Origin: Pseudomonadota bacterium
GTDB taxonomy: Bacteria > Pseudomonadota > Gammaproteobacteria > Burkholderiales > Burkholderiaceae_C
Reading direction: 5' to 3'
NCBI GenBank assembly: GCA_029780695.1
Contig: JAKOYD010000149.1
Span: 27,806-91,805, forward strand
Length of the DNA stretch: 64,000 bases
In this document: one piece after another, positions 16,334-24,648 of the stretch
Position numbering within the stretch: the stretch's first letter is position 1
Layout of the letters: every line of letters starts with the position of its first letter
The notes under the pieces: generated by a model
What the model was told of the DNA's origin: nothing
Database searches by the model: none
What the model saw: the letters and a program-made list of their open reading frames with translations, nothing else
Translations under genes and position numbers: made by a program

Positions 16334-17557
16334 TCAGCCTTGCATCGCCGCGCGCACCACCTGACCGAGCGCGGCCATGCCCTGGTCGATCTGCTCGGGC
16401 GTGGAGGTGACGAAGGACAGCCGCAGCGCGCGCGCATCGGGCTCGTCGGCGAAGAAGGGCGCGCCGGGCACGAAGGCCATGCCGGCATCGACCGCCTTGG
16501 GCAGCAGCGCCTGCGCGTTCAAGCCCTCCGGCAGGCGCACCCACACGAACATGCCGCCGACGGGCTGCGTCCATTCGGCGCCGGTCGGGCCCAGCTCGCG
16601 CGCCAGCGCGGCCAGGATGGCGTCGCGCTGCGCGTGGTAGCGCGCGCGGATGGTGGGCACGTGGCGGTCGAGGAAGCCGTCCTTGATGACCTCGGCCACC
16701 ACGCGCTGGTTGAAGCCCGGCGTGTGCAAATCGGCCGCCTGCTTGGCCTGCAGCAGCTTGGGGTACAGCGCGGGCGGCGCGACGATGTAGCCCAGGCGCA
16801 GGCCGGGCGCCAGGATCTTGCTGAACGAGCCTAGGTACACCACCCCCTCGGGCCAGCGCGCCAGCAGGGGCGCTGGCGGCGGTGCGTCAAACCACAGCTC
16901 GCCATAGGGGTTGTCTTCAACAATCGGCAGGCCATGCTCGCGGCAGACGTCGATCACGGCCTGGCGGCGCGCTTCGTCCATGGTGCGGCCGGTAGGGTTC
17001 TGGAAGTTGGGCAGCAGGTACATGAAACGCGGCCGCTCACCTTTTTGAAGCGCGCTGCGCAGCGCGGACGCCGACACGCCGCCCATGTCGCTTTCAACAC
17101 TCTCCACCGCCGGCTGCATGGGCGTGAAGGCCTGCAGCGCGCCCAGGTAGGTGGGCGACTCAACCAGCAGGCGGCTGCCCTTGTCGAGCAACACCTTGGC
17201 GATCAGGTCCAGCCCCTGCTGGCTGCCCGTGGTGATGAGCACCTGGTCGGCCGACACCTGCGCGCCCTGCTTGCCCAGTTCGGTGGCGACCCACTGGCGC
17301 AATTCGGGCAGCCCTTCGCTCGACGCGTACTGCAGCGACGGGCGCGCGATGGCGCTGCCTTCAGCCAGCACCGTGGCGCAAGCCGCGCGCATGGCATCGA
17401 CCGGAAAGGTCTCGGGCGCGGGCAGGCCACCGGCAAAGTTGAGGATGCCGGGGCGCTCCGTCACCTTCAGGATTTCGCGAATCGCCGAGGGGTTCATGGC
17501 GTGGGCGCGCTCGGCCAGTTGCCAGGGGCTGGCTTGCTTGAGGTCGGTCGGGTTCAT
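16334..17557 (-). CDS. PLP-dependent aminotransferase, class I/II (2-aminoadipate aminotransferase-like)
   Basis: A 407-residue fold-type I transaminase. It shows LNFAGGLPAPETFP near the N-terminus, ITTGSQQGLDLIAKVLLDKG, LLPNFQNPTGRTM, EDNPYGELWFD and the PLP-lysine motif YLGSFSKILAPGLRLGY. This subgroup transfers amino groups from 2-aminoadipate, aromatic or branched amino acids; the exact donor is not readable. The start overlaps the cupin stop (ATGA). Together with the LysE, EamA and cupin genes upstream it forms a tight operon divergent from a MocR-type regulator. Confidence 0.93.
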   Translation of the reverse strand: MNPTDLKQASPWQLAERAHAMNPSAIREILKVTERPGILNFAGGLPAPETFPVDAMRAACATVLAEGSAIARPSLQYASSEGLPELRQWVATELGKQGAQVSADQVLITTGSQQGLDLIAKVLLDKGSRLLVESPTYLGALQAFTPMQPAVESVESDMGGVSASALRSALQKGERPRFMYLLPNFQNPTGRTMDEARRQAVIDVCREHGLPIVEDNPYGELWFDAPPPAPLLARWPEGVVYLGSFSKILAPGLRLGYIVAPPALYPKLLQAKQAADLHTPGFNQRVVAEVIKDGFLDRHVPTIRARYHAQRDAILAALARELGPTGAEWTQPVGGMFVWVRLPEGLNAQALLPKAVDAGMAFVPGAPFFADEPDARALRLSFVTSTPEQIDQGMAALGQVVRAAMQG

Positions 17558-17907
17558 GGTTTTTCTCCTCCAGCGGGTCCGTAGAAGATGACCCAGGTTG
17601 CAAAGTCGGGGGTGAAGGTTTCGAAGCGATGGTTGGCGCCGGCGGGCACGAACAGCACGTCGCCGGGCGCGGCGGGCAGATTCTGCGCGCCGATGCGCAA
17701 CGTGGCGAGGCCGCGTTGCACCACATACAGCTCGTCCTGCGCGTGCGGCTGCTGGCGGTCGCGCCCATCGGCGTTGCTGCCGGGGGCGTACAGCTCGACG
17801 GACATGCTGCCATGTGCGAATGCCATCGCAAACGGCACGCCCTCAGGGTACGCACCGGTCGGCGCCGCGGGCAGCTGCGCCAGCAGGTCGTGCAGCGACG
17901 CTCTCAT
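17554..17907 (-). CDS. Small cupin domain protein
   Basis: A 117-residue single-cupin protein. The cupin motif region is QPHAQDELYVVQRGLATLRIG followed by APGDVLFVPAGANHRFETF, giving possible metal ligands His, Glu and His. Function is unknown; small cupins of this kind often bind a metabolite or metal, or act in regulation. It overlaps both neighbours by 4 bp (ATGA), so it is translationally coupled between the EamA transporter and the aminotransferase. Confidence 0.85.
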   Translation of the reverse strand: MRASLHDLLAQLPAAPTGAYPEGVPFAMAFAHGSMSVELYAPGSNADGRDRQQPHAQDELYVVQRGLATLRIGAQNLPAAPGDVLFVPAGANHRFETFTPDFATWVIFYGPAGGEKP

Positions 17908-18832
17908 CTCAGCCTCCGGCTGGCAAACACGATGGCCACCACCGCCAGCGCAAAGCCGACGGACACCGCGTCCAGCCGCTCGCCCAGCAGCGGCCACGCA
18001 AACAGCATCGCCAGAAACGGCTGCAGCAGTTGCGTCTGGCTCACGCGCAGCGCGCCGCCCCAGTCCAGCCCACGGTACCAGGCGAAGAAGCCGGCCCACA
18101 TCGACACCGTGCCCACATAGACAAAGCCCGCCCAGCTGCTGGCGCGAATGTCGCTCGCGTTAGCCGGCCACAGCCACAGCGCCACCGGCAGCGTGAGGGG
18201 CAGCGCGCCCAGGCACACCAGCAGATCACGCGCTCGGCGCCCAGCGCGGGCGTGACCTTGGCGCCGTACACGTAGCCAACCGATGCCGCCACCACCGCGC
18301 CAGCCAGCAGGCCGTCGGCCGGATCGAAGCCGAAGCCGCCGTGCGCCCCGGCGCGCAGCCAGGCAAACACCACCACCAGCGCGCTGCCCGCGACGGCGCA
18401 GGCCCAAAAGGCCGGCCGCGCGCGCTGGTGCAAGACCCACGCGGCCACCGCCGCCGTCACCAGCGGCAGCAGCGCAATGATGACGGCCGCGTGCGTGGCC
18501 GTGACGCTGCGCAGCGCCCACGCCAGCAGCAGCGGAAAACCCATGGCGTTGCCGGCCATCGACAGCGCCAGCGCGCGCCATTGCCCACCGGTTGGCCGGG
18601 GCGAGCGCGTGGCCAGCAAAAACACCGCCGACAGCAGACCCGCCAGCGCGGCGCGCCCGGCGGTGACGAACGCCGGTGACAACTGGGGGTCGGCCGCCGT
18701 CCCCGTGGCCAGGCGCGTGGCCGGCAGGGTGACGGCAAAGCAGGTAACGCCCAGCACGCCAAGCCAGAAACCCGCCAGCAGGCGCGCATCGCCCTGCGGC
18801 GCGCGCCACGACGGCAGCGGCGTCGCGCTCAT
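17904..18832 (-). pseudogene. EamA/DMT family transporter with a one-base frameshift
   Basis: An approximately 309-codon ten-TM drug/metabolite transporter read in two frames. The start at 18832 gives MSATPLPSWRAPQ, then GFWLGVLGVTCFAVTLPATRLATG and on to ALGAERVIC. The frame then shifts near 18220-18224 and resumes as LLVCLGALPLTLPVALWLWPAN and ends VGFALAVVAIVFASRRLR. Restoring one C (TGCTGGTG to TGCCTGGTG on the coding strand) gives the continuous VICLVCLGALPLT. Both halves are otherwise intact, so this is either a recent mutation or a sequencing/assembly error. It overlaps LysE and cupin by 4 bp, as functional operon members do. Confidence 0.8.
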
Positions 18833-19500
18833 GACGCGGCACCCACGCCGGCGCGCCAGCCCACGTGCCACGGCAAGCGCCAGCCCAGGTCGGCGCCGAC
18901 GGCGTTCCAGGTCATCCACAGCGCCGTCACGGCCAGCGCCAGCGCCATCGCGCGGTTGAACCACAGCAGGCGCCGGCCGCGCGCCAGCCAGCCGCGCAGG
19001 GCCGAGCCGACCCAGGCGTAGGTGAAGTTGCTGGCAAAGGCGAAGGCCAGCATCACCGGCAGCACCACCGCCATGCGCCGGCCCCAGTCGGGCTGGCCGC
19101 CGATCCAGCCGCCGACGATGGACAGGGCCAGCATCCACGCCTTGATGTTGACGAACTGCAGCAGCACGCCTTGCCAGAAGCCGACGTCGAGCCGGCTGGC
19201 GTCGACCTGCGCCAGCGCGCCGCTGCGCGCCAGGCGCGCGGCCAGCCACAGCATGTACCCCACACCCAGGCCCAGCACCGCCCAGCGCAGGGCCGGCACC
19301 GCCAGGATGAGCGCGCCCGCGCCCAGGGCGCTGAAGGCCAGCAACAGCGCCCAGCCCACCGGCACCGCCAGCACGAAGCGCAGCGCCCCGCGCAGGCCGC
19401 GGTTGGCCGCGATGGCGGTGGACAAGGTGGTGTTGGGCCCCGGCGTGAAGCTGACGGCGGTGGCCAGCATCAGCAGGGCGGTGAATTCGGACCAGGGCAT
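18829..19500 (-). CDS. LysE/RhtB family amino-acid exporter
   Basis: A 223-residue six-TM exporter. I chose MPWSEFTALLMLATAVSFTPGPNTTLS at 19500, the classic LysE opening with the FTPGPN motif, over an upstream in-frame ATG at 19548. Helices follow in order, with QFVNIKAWMLALS in the middle. The family exports basic or neutral amino acids and homoserine lactone-like compounds. It is first in the leftward operon (LysE-EamA-cupin-aminotransferase), and the MocR-type regulator gene starts on the other strand within 50-92 bp. That divergent layout is typical of a regulator controlling its neighbour. Confidence 0.9.
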   Translation of the reverse strand: MPWSEFTALLMLATAVSFTPGPNTTLSTAIAANRGLRGALRFVLAVPVGWALLLAFSALGAGALILAVPALRWAVLGLGVGYMLWLAARLARSGALAQVDASRLDVGFWQGVLLQFVNIKAWMLALSIVGGWIGGQPDWGRRMAVVLPVMLAFAFASNFTYAWVGSALRGWLARGRRLLWFNRAMALALAVTALWMTWNAVGADLGWRLPWHVGWRAGVGAAS

Positions 19501-19539
19501 GGACGCCACTCTAGCGCTAGGCCACCATACACCATCAAT

Positions 19540-19572
19540 ACAGATCATAATGGCAGATCAACAACTGTATCG
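19540..19572. promoter_or_regulatory. Candidate MocR operator in lysE/mocR spacer
   Basis: Inverted hexamers ATACAG and CTGTAT, about 21 bp apart, lie between the divergent starts, and GATCA occurs in both halves. The spacing and position suit a MocR-type dimer site. If it is used, the regulator more likely starts at 19592 than at 19550. Seen by eye only. Confidence 0.3.
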
Positions 19573-21055
19573 CCGTCAATCACCACACACCATGCTCCAG
19601 CGCGCCGCCAACCAGACCCTGACCGAGCAGCTGGCCGAGCGCTTTGCCGTGCGCATTCGCGACCGTCTGCTGGCCGCCGGCACGCGCCTGCCCAGCGTGC
19701 GCCAGTGCGCCGCGCAGCATGGCGTCAGCCCGTCCACCGTGGTCGCGGCTTACGACCAGCTGCTGGCGCAGGGCTTGCTGGAAGCGCGGCCGCAGCGCGG
19801 CTTCTATGTCCGCGATTTGACGAAAAAACCGCGCTCAACGCCTGCCAGCATGGCACATATAGCTATCGATTCAATAGCTACAATCGATCCCACCGAAGCA
19901 CGCCGCCTGCGCGCGCCCATCAGCGCGGCCAGCCTGATGCGCGGCATGTTCAGCAGCGGCTCGGGCGGCAAGCCGCAGCCCGGCATGGGCGTGCTGCCGC
20001 CTGAGTGGCTGGACACCGGCTTCATGGCGGCCGCGCTGCGCAAGACCGCCGCCGGCGACGGCCTGCGCGACGCCACCGTGCGCTACGGCGACCCGCAGGG
20101 CGACCCGCTGCTGCGCCAAGTGCTGGCGGCGCGCCTGGCCGAGCAGGGCATTGCCGCCACGCCTGGGCAGGTGGTCACCACCATCGGTGCCACGCAGGCG
20201 CTGGACATCGTCAGCCGCACGCTGCTGAAGCCCGGCGACACCGTGATGGTCGAAGAGCCCGGTTGGTCGGTCGAATTCGCCCGCCTGGGCGCGCTGGGCA
20301 TGCGCATGCTGCCGGTGCCGCGCGGACCGGACGGGCCCGATCTGGACGTGATGGCACGCTACTGCGAGGCGCACGCCGGCAGCCCGCAGGCCCCGCGCCT
20401 GTTCGTCAGCGTGAGCGTGCTGCACAACCCCACCGGCTACAGCCTGTCGCCCGCCAGCGCGCACCGACTGCTGCAACTGGCGCAGCGGCACGACTTCCAC
20501 ATCGTCGAGGACGACACCTACCACCACCTGGCGGCAGAACACGCCACGCGGCTGGCGCAACTCGACGGCCTGCAGCGCACCATCTATGTAAGCGGCTTTG
20601 CCAAGATCCTGGCGCCGGCCTGGCGCATCGGCTTTCTGGCCGCGCCGCCGGCGCTGGTCGAGCCGATCATGGACACCAAACTGCTCGCCACGCTGACCAC
20701 GCCGACGCTGCTGGAGCGCGCACTGGCGCTGTGCATCGAGCAAGGCCAGTTGCGCCGGCACGCCGAACGCATGCGCGCGCGCCTGGACGCCGCGCGCCAC
20801 CGCAGCGTGCGCCTGGCGCAGCAGGCCGGCTGCCGCTTCGCCGCCGAGCCGGCGGGCCTGTTCGGCTGGGTCGATACCGGCGTCGACACCGACGCGCTGG
20901 CCCTGCGCATGCTCGACCAGGGCTACCTGCTGGCGCCGGGCGCACTGTTTCACGCGGCCCGCCAGTCCAGCACGTTGATGCGCATCAATTTCGCGACGAC
21001 GCAGGACCCGAAGTTCTGGCAGGCGTTTGCTCACCTGCGCGATCAGCTGCGTTGA
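19550..21055 (+). CDS. MocR-type regulator (GntR helix-turn-helix fused to aminotransferase domain)
   Basis: A 501-residue fusion; a second in-frame ATG at 19592 would give 487 residues, and neither has a clear ribosome site. The N-terminal GntR winged helix reads RLPSVRQCAAQHGVSPSTVVAAYDQLLAQGLLEARPQRGFYV. A linker follows, partly made of a dispersed repeat. The fold-type I aminotransferase-like domain has TTIGATQALDIVSRTLL, VLHNPTGYSLSP, EDDTYHHLA and the PLP-lysine motif YVSGFAKILAPAWRIGF. Such proteins sense PLP adducts of amino acids. It is divergent from lysE and likely controls the export/aminotransferase operon. Confidence 0.93.
   Translation: MADQQLYRRQSPHTMLQRAANQTLTEQLAERFAVRIRDRLLAAGTRLPSVRQCAAQHGVSPSTVVAAYDQLLAQGLLEARPQRGFYVRDLTKKPRSTPASMAHIAIDSIATIDPTEARRLRAPISAASLMRGMFSSGSGGKPQPGMGVLPPEWLDTGFMAAALRKTAAGDGLRDATVRYGDPQGDPLLRQVLAARLAEQGIAATPGQVVTTIGATQALDIVSRTLLKPGDTVMVEEPGWSVEFARLGALGMRMLPVPRGPDGPDLDVMARYCEAHAGSPQAPRLFVSVSVLHNPTGYSLSPASAHRLLQLAQRHDFHIVEDDTYHHLAAEHATRLAQLDGLQRTIYVSGFAKILAPAWRIGFLAAPPALVEPIMDTKLLATLTTPTLLERALALCIEQGQLRRHAERMRARLDAARHRSVRLAQQAGCRFAAEPAGLFGWVDTGVDTDALALRMLDQGYLLAPGALFHAARQSSTLMRINFATTQDPKFWQAFAHLRDQLR
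19826..19889 (-). repeat. Dispersed repeat, intragenic copy (MocR linker)
   Basis: Minus-strand copy: GCTATTGAATCGATAGCTAT, then GTGCC, a spacer and GGCAGGCGTTGAGCGCGG. It encodes the interdomain linker STPASMAHIAIDSIATIDP of the regulator. Confidence 0.55.
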
Positions 21056-22156
21056 TTCTCTGATCAGGATGGGGGGCTGCCGGCCCTGCAGGGCATGGCG
21101 TTGTCCAGCGCCGGGCCACCCAACGCCCCGCTCGCATGCCGGGCCGCTCCACGGTGCGCACCAGCGCCCAGCAGATGAAGCCCAAAAGCATCAGTGCCGC
21201 CAAGTCAGCCTGCACACGGCTGACGCCCCAACGCATCACGCCGTCGCGCAGCGCGTCGAACAGCCAGTTGTGAAACAGGTAGACCGCATAAGTCAGCTCC
21301 GACAACGCCAGCACCCAAGCCGGCGCAAAAAGCTGCCGCCGCAGCGCCCACAGCCCCAGAAACAGCGCCACCGCCAGCGCGGCAAACGGCGCATGCAGCC
21401 AGCGCGGCTGCCATGCGGCCAAGCCCCAGCGGTACAGGCAAAACACGGTCACCACCACCAGCCCCAGCAAGGGCCAGCCAATGGCGCCCCGCTCACGCAG
21501 CCAGATGGCCGACCCCAGCAACAGGAAGGGCAGTACAGCGTGATGTAACCCCGCGTCCAGTCGGTATGCGTGGCCCAGGGCCCCCACGCGTACAGCGCGG
21601 CGCACACCAGCAAATACAGCGCAATCAGCCACCGACCGCGCCGCGCATGCGTCATGCCCGCCGCACGCAAGCAGGCCATCAGCGCATAGAACAGCATCTC
21701 CAGCCGCAGCGTCCACTCCACCCCGGCCAGCGCGTACGGCGTGGCAAACGCATCGCCCACCAGAAGCAATTGCGCCAGCAGGTCGCCAGCGGCGGGCATC
21801 TGGCCACGCGTGCGCATGAGCACGCATTCGGTCAGCACCGCCACCACGTACAGCGGGTAGACGCGGGCCATGCGCTTGATCAGAAACTCCGCCGTGCCCT
21901 CGCGTTGCAACACCTGCGTGATGATGTAGCCCGACACCAGAAAGAACACCACCACGCCCGCGCCACCGCCCTCGATCAAAGGCCACACGGCGCGCGCCGG
22001 CCAACGCCACCCGCCCGATTCGGCGTGCGCCGCAGCCTCGACCGGCGCGTGAAACTTGTGCCCGGCCAGCACGCTGGCAAACGCGAAGATGCGCAGATAG
22101 TCAAGAAAGACTATGCGCCCGGCGGAACCGTTTGAGCTGGGGCGCAACGCGAGCAT
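20985..22156 (-). pseudogene. Acyltransferase family membrane protein with a one-base frameshift
   Basis: An approximately 390-codon acyltransferase-3 (OatA/ExoZ-like) membrane protein read in two frames. The first part opens IVFLDYLRIFAFASVLAGHKF, with AGVVVFFLVSGYIITQVLQ and FLIKRMARVYPLYVV. Near 21531-21534 the frame breaks at GYITLYCPSCC and resumes one frame over as AVLPFLLLGSAIWLRERGAIGWPLLG, ending YAVYLFHNWLFDAL...VERPGMRAGRW. Adding one C (TACTGCCC to TACCTGCCC on the coding strand) gives ITLYLPFLLLGSAIWL. The tail runs 71 bp into the convergent MocR-type gene. The substrate is unknown (O-acetylation of a glycan is the family norm). Confidence 0.78.
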
Positions 22157-22225
22157 GACGCGCCATTATCCGCATGCCCCGGCCGGGTCGCGCAAGACCG
22201 TTGCCTGCGCGCGGCGCGCTTGCGT

Positions 22226-22624
22226 TCAGCCCGCCGGCAAGACGGCGGTGACCTCGATCTCCACCTTGGCGCGCGCTTCCATCAGGCCGGCGACCTGCAC
22301 GCAGCTCATGGCCGGAAAGTGCTTGCCGATCACCTCGCGGTAGACGCCGCCCAGCTCTTTCAGGCGGCTGTTGTACTCGTCGCGGCTGACGACGTACCAG
22401 GTCATGCGCACCATGTGCTCGGGGCCGGCGCCGGCTTCGCGCAGCACGGCAACGACGTTGGCGAGCGCCTGCCGCGTCTGCGCGATGAAGTCGTCGCTTT
22501 CAAACTGCTGCTGCGCGTTCCAGCCGATCTGGCCACCCACATAGATTTGCGTGCCGCGCGCGGCGATGCCATTGGCGTAGCCCTTGGCGGGCGCCCAGTC
22601 GGCGGGGTGAAGAACCTTCCTCAT
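22226..22624 (-). CDS. RidA family enamine/imine deaminase-like protein
   Basis: A 132-residue Rid protein. GGAG lies 7 nt before the ATG at 22624; another ATG at 22630 is too close to it. The family pattern shows in YVGGQIGWNAQ, QTRQALANVVAVLREAGAGPEHMVRMTWYVV and the C-terminal VAGLMEARAKVEIEVTAVLP with the conserved Glu. Rid proteins hydrolyse reactive enamines and imines to carbonyls and ammonia. A YjgF/Rid gene accompanies the Azoarcus 2-aminobenzoyl-CoA clusters, where removing the ring nitrogen is a plausible job. It is the last gene of the co-directional cluster, 163 bp from the ligase. Confidence 0.88.
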   Translation of the reverse strand: MRKVLHPADWAPAKGYANGIAARGTQIYVGGQIGWNAQQQFESDDFIAQTRQALANVVAVLREAGAGPEHMVRMTWYVVSRDEYNSRLKELGGVYREVIGKHFPAMSCVQVAGLMEARAKVEIEVTAVLPAG

Positions 22625-22745
22625 ATCCATACTCCAGAATTTCTGCGCGCATACGCACCACGTGAAACAAACACCGTACCCATCCACTGCACAAAGGGCC
22701 GCGGAGCAGGCCATGCCGGAACGCCGTGGCCGGACCTGTGCCGGC

Positions 22746-22800
22746 CACCAGCGTTGTCCCCCTGCCGGGGGGAAGGCGCGAAGCGCCTCAGGGGGGAGAC
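22746..22800. repeat. GC-rich palindromic repeat between ligase and ridA
   Basis: CCCCCTGCCGGGGGGAAGGC followed by GCGAAGCGCCTCAGGGGGG. It forms nested hairpins and may act as a weak terminator or mRNA-stabilising element. Confidence 0.55.
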
Positions 22801-24434
22801 TTCTCCCTCAACTTGAAGCGCTGCAGCTTGCCGGTTTCGGTGCGCGGCAGCGCGTCGACAAATTCGATCTCGCGCGGGTACTTGTAAGGCGCGATGGTGG
22901 TCTTCACGTAGTCCTGCAGCGCCTTGACCATGGCGGCATCGCCCACTTGACCGGGCTTGAGCACCACGATGGCCTTGATCACCATGCCGCGCTCGTCGTC
23001 GGGCTTGCCGATCACGCCGCATTCGGCCACGGCCGGGTGCGTCAGCAGGCAGTCCTCGACCTCGGGGCCGCCGACGTTGTAGCCGGCGGTGATGATCATG
23101 TCGTCGTCGCGCGCCTGGTAGTGAAAGTAGCCGTCGGCGTCCTGCACAAAGGCGTCGCCGGGGCGGTTCCACCCATCCGGCACGTAGCGCGTCTGGCGCG
23201 CGTCGTCCATGTAGCGGCAACCCGTGGGGCCGATCACCGCCAGCTTGCCGACCGTGCCGCGCGGCACTTCGCGGCCTTCGTCGTCCACCACCTTGGCCTG
23301 GTAGCCGGGCACTACTTTTCCGATAGCACCCCGCCGCACATCGGCGCCGGCGGACGAGATGAAGATGTGGAACATCTCGGTGGCGCCGATGCCGTCCAGC
23401 ATCTCGATGCCAGTGGCGTCTTTCCACAGCTGGCGCGTGGCGTCCGGCAAAGCCTCGCCCGCGCTGACGCAGGTGCGCAATGTGGGAATGCCAATCGTCC
23501 GTGCGTGCGGCGCCATCTGTCGATAGAACGTGGGAGCGGTGTAGCAGGTGGTGACGCCGTGCTCGCGCATCTGGCGCACCATGGTTTCGGGGTTGTAGGG
23601 CACGTCGGGGTAATAGATGCTGGCGCCCGCCCACATCGGAAACACCAGCAACCCACCCAGCCCGAAGGTGAAGGCCAGCGGCGGCGATCCGGTGACCACG
23701 TCATCCGGTGTGGCGCGCAGCACGTGGCGCGGCCAGCATTCGCACGCGGCCAGCACGTCGCGGTGGGTGTGCACCACGGCCTTGGGCGCGCCGGTGGTGC
23801 CGCTGGTAAAGGCAAGCAGCGCAATGTCGTCGGCCGCGGTTGGGCAGGCCTCAAACTCCGGCGACTGGCGTGCGGCCAGTGGGCCCAGGTCCCGCGCGTC
23901 GTCCGCCGCACCGAATCGAACGATGTGGGCCAGTACGCCCGGGTGCTGGCGCGCCGCCTGCTCCAGATCTGGTAGCAACCGGGCATCGCAGATAGCGGCC
24001 GCCGGGCGCGCCTTGTCGATCACCTTGCCCAGTTCCACGGCACGCAGCAACGGCATCGTCGCCACGGCCACCAGCCCGGCCTTGACCACCGCCAGCCACG
24101 ACAGCGCCATGCCCATGGAATTGCCGCCGCGCAGCAGCACGCGGTTGCCAGGCTGCAGGTTTAGCTCGTGAACAAGATAGTTGGCGATGCGGTTCACGCG
24201 CTCGCGCGTTTCGGCATACGTCAACGTCACTTGCGGTGAGCGCAGCAGCGGCCGCTCGCCCCAGCCCTTCAGGTCCACCGCATGGTCCAGCAAGCGCTGC
24301 ACCAGATTGACCTGGTCGGGGAACTGCAGCTCGGGCAGGTCGTACCGAAACGCCGGCCACTGGTCGCGCGGCGGCAGGCGGTCGTGCACGAAGCGGTCGG
24401 TCTGGACGCTGGGTGTGGTCATGGGCGGCTCCAT
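22788..24434 (-). CDS. 2-aminobenzoate/benzoate-CoA ligase family enzyme
   Basis: A 548-residue adenylate-forming ligase. Motifs are LLAFTSGTTGAPKAVVHTHRD (P-loop), DGIGATEMFHIFIS (A5), YQARDDDMIITAGYNVGGPEVE (A8) and the catalytic Lys in LPRTETGKLQRFKLRE. The architecture is that of benzoate/2-aminobenzoate-CoA ligases. It makes aryl-CoA, AMP and PPi from the acid, ATP and CoA. With the 2-aminobenzoyl-CoA monooxygenase/reductase homologue upstream, anthranilate is the most likely substrate. In Azoarcus the equivalent gene is abmG; I leave the symbol blank because specificity is not proved. Some downstream codons overlap a GC-rich repeat at the stop. Confidence 0.9.
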   Translation of the reverse strand: MEPPMTTPSVQTDRFVHDRLPPRDQWPAFRYDLPELQFPDQVNLVQRLLDHAVDLKGWGERPLLRSPQVTLTYAETRERVNRIANYLVHELNLQPGNRVLLRGGNSMGMALSWLAVVKAGLVAVATMPLLRAVELGKVIDKARPAAAICDARLLPDLEQAARQHPGVLAHIVRFGAADDARDLGPLAARQSPEFEACPTAADDIALLAFTSGTTGAPKAVVHTHRDVLAACECWPRHVLRATPDDVVTGSPPLAFTFGLGGLLVFPMWAGASIYYPDVPYNPETMVRQMREHGVTTCYTAPTFYRQMAPHARTIGIPTLRTCVSAGEALPDATRQLWKDATGIEMLDGIGATEMFHIFISSAGADVRRGAIGKVVPGYQAKVVDDEGREVPRGTVGKLAVIGPTGCRYMDDARQTRYVPDGWNRPGDAFVQDADGYFHYQARDDDMIITAGYNVGGPEVEDCLLTHPAVAECGVIGKPDDERGMVIKAIVVLKPGQVGDAAMVKALQDYVKTTIAPYKYPREIEFVDALPRTETGKLQRFKLREKSPP

Positions 24435-24454
24435 GTGATCGTGACCGGGAATTT

Positions 24455-24640
24455 GCTCCCTCGCCCCTTTGGGGAGAGAGCCTGCCCCGGACTCGATCCG
24501 GGGGCGGGGGTGAGGGGCTGTGGCGTCACCCGCGGGCGCGGTTGGCGCCCAACCCTACCTTCGCTCAGGAGGGGAAGGAGAAATGCACCCTCACCCCGAC
24601 CCGCTCCCGCACGCGGGAGCAGGAGAAAGTCAGCACGCCC
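24455..24640. repeat. Intergenic repeat cluster
   Basis: A 214-bp gap (24435-24648) filled by low-complexity palindromic repeat sequence: CCCCTTTGGGGAGAG, GGGGGCGGGGGTGAGGGGC, CCTCACCCCGACCCGCTCCC and CGCACGCGGGAGCAGGAG. A related CCTCACCCCAACCCTCTCCC unit occurs at about 50876. I see no gene in it; it may uncouple expression of the ligase from the upstream genes. Confidence 0.6.
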
Positions 24641-24648
24641 TACTGAAG

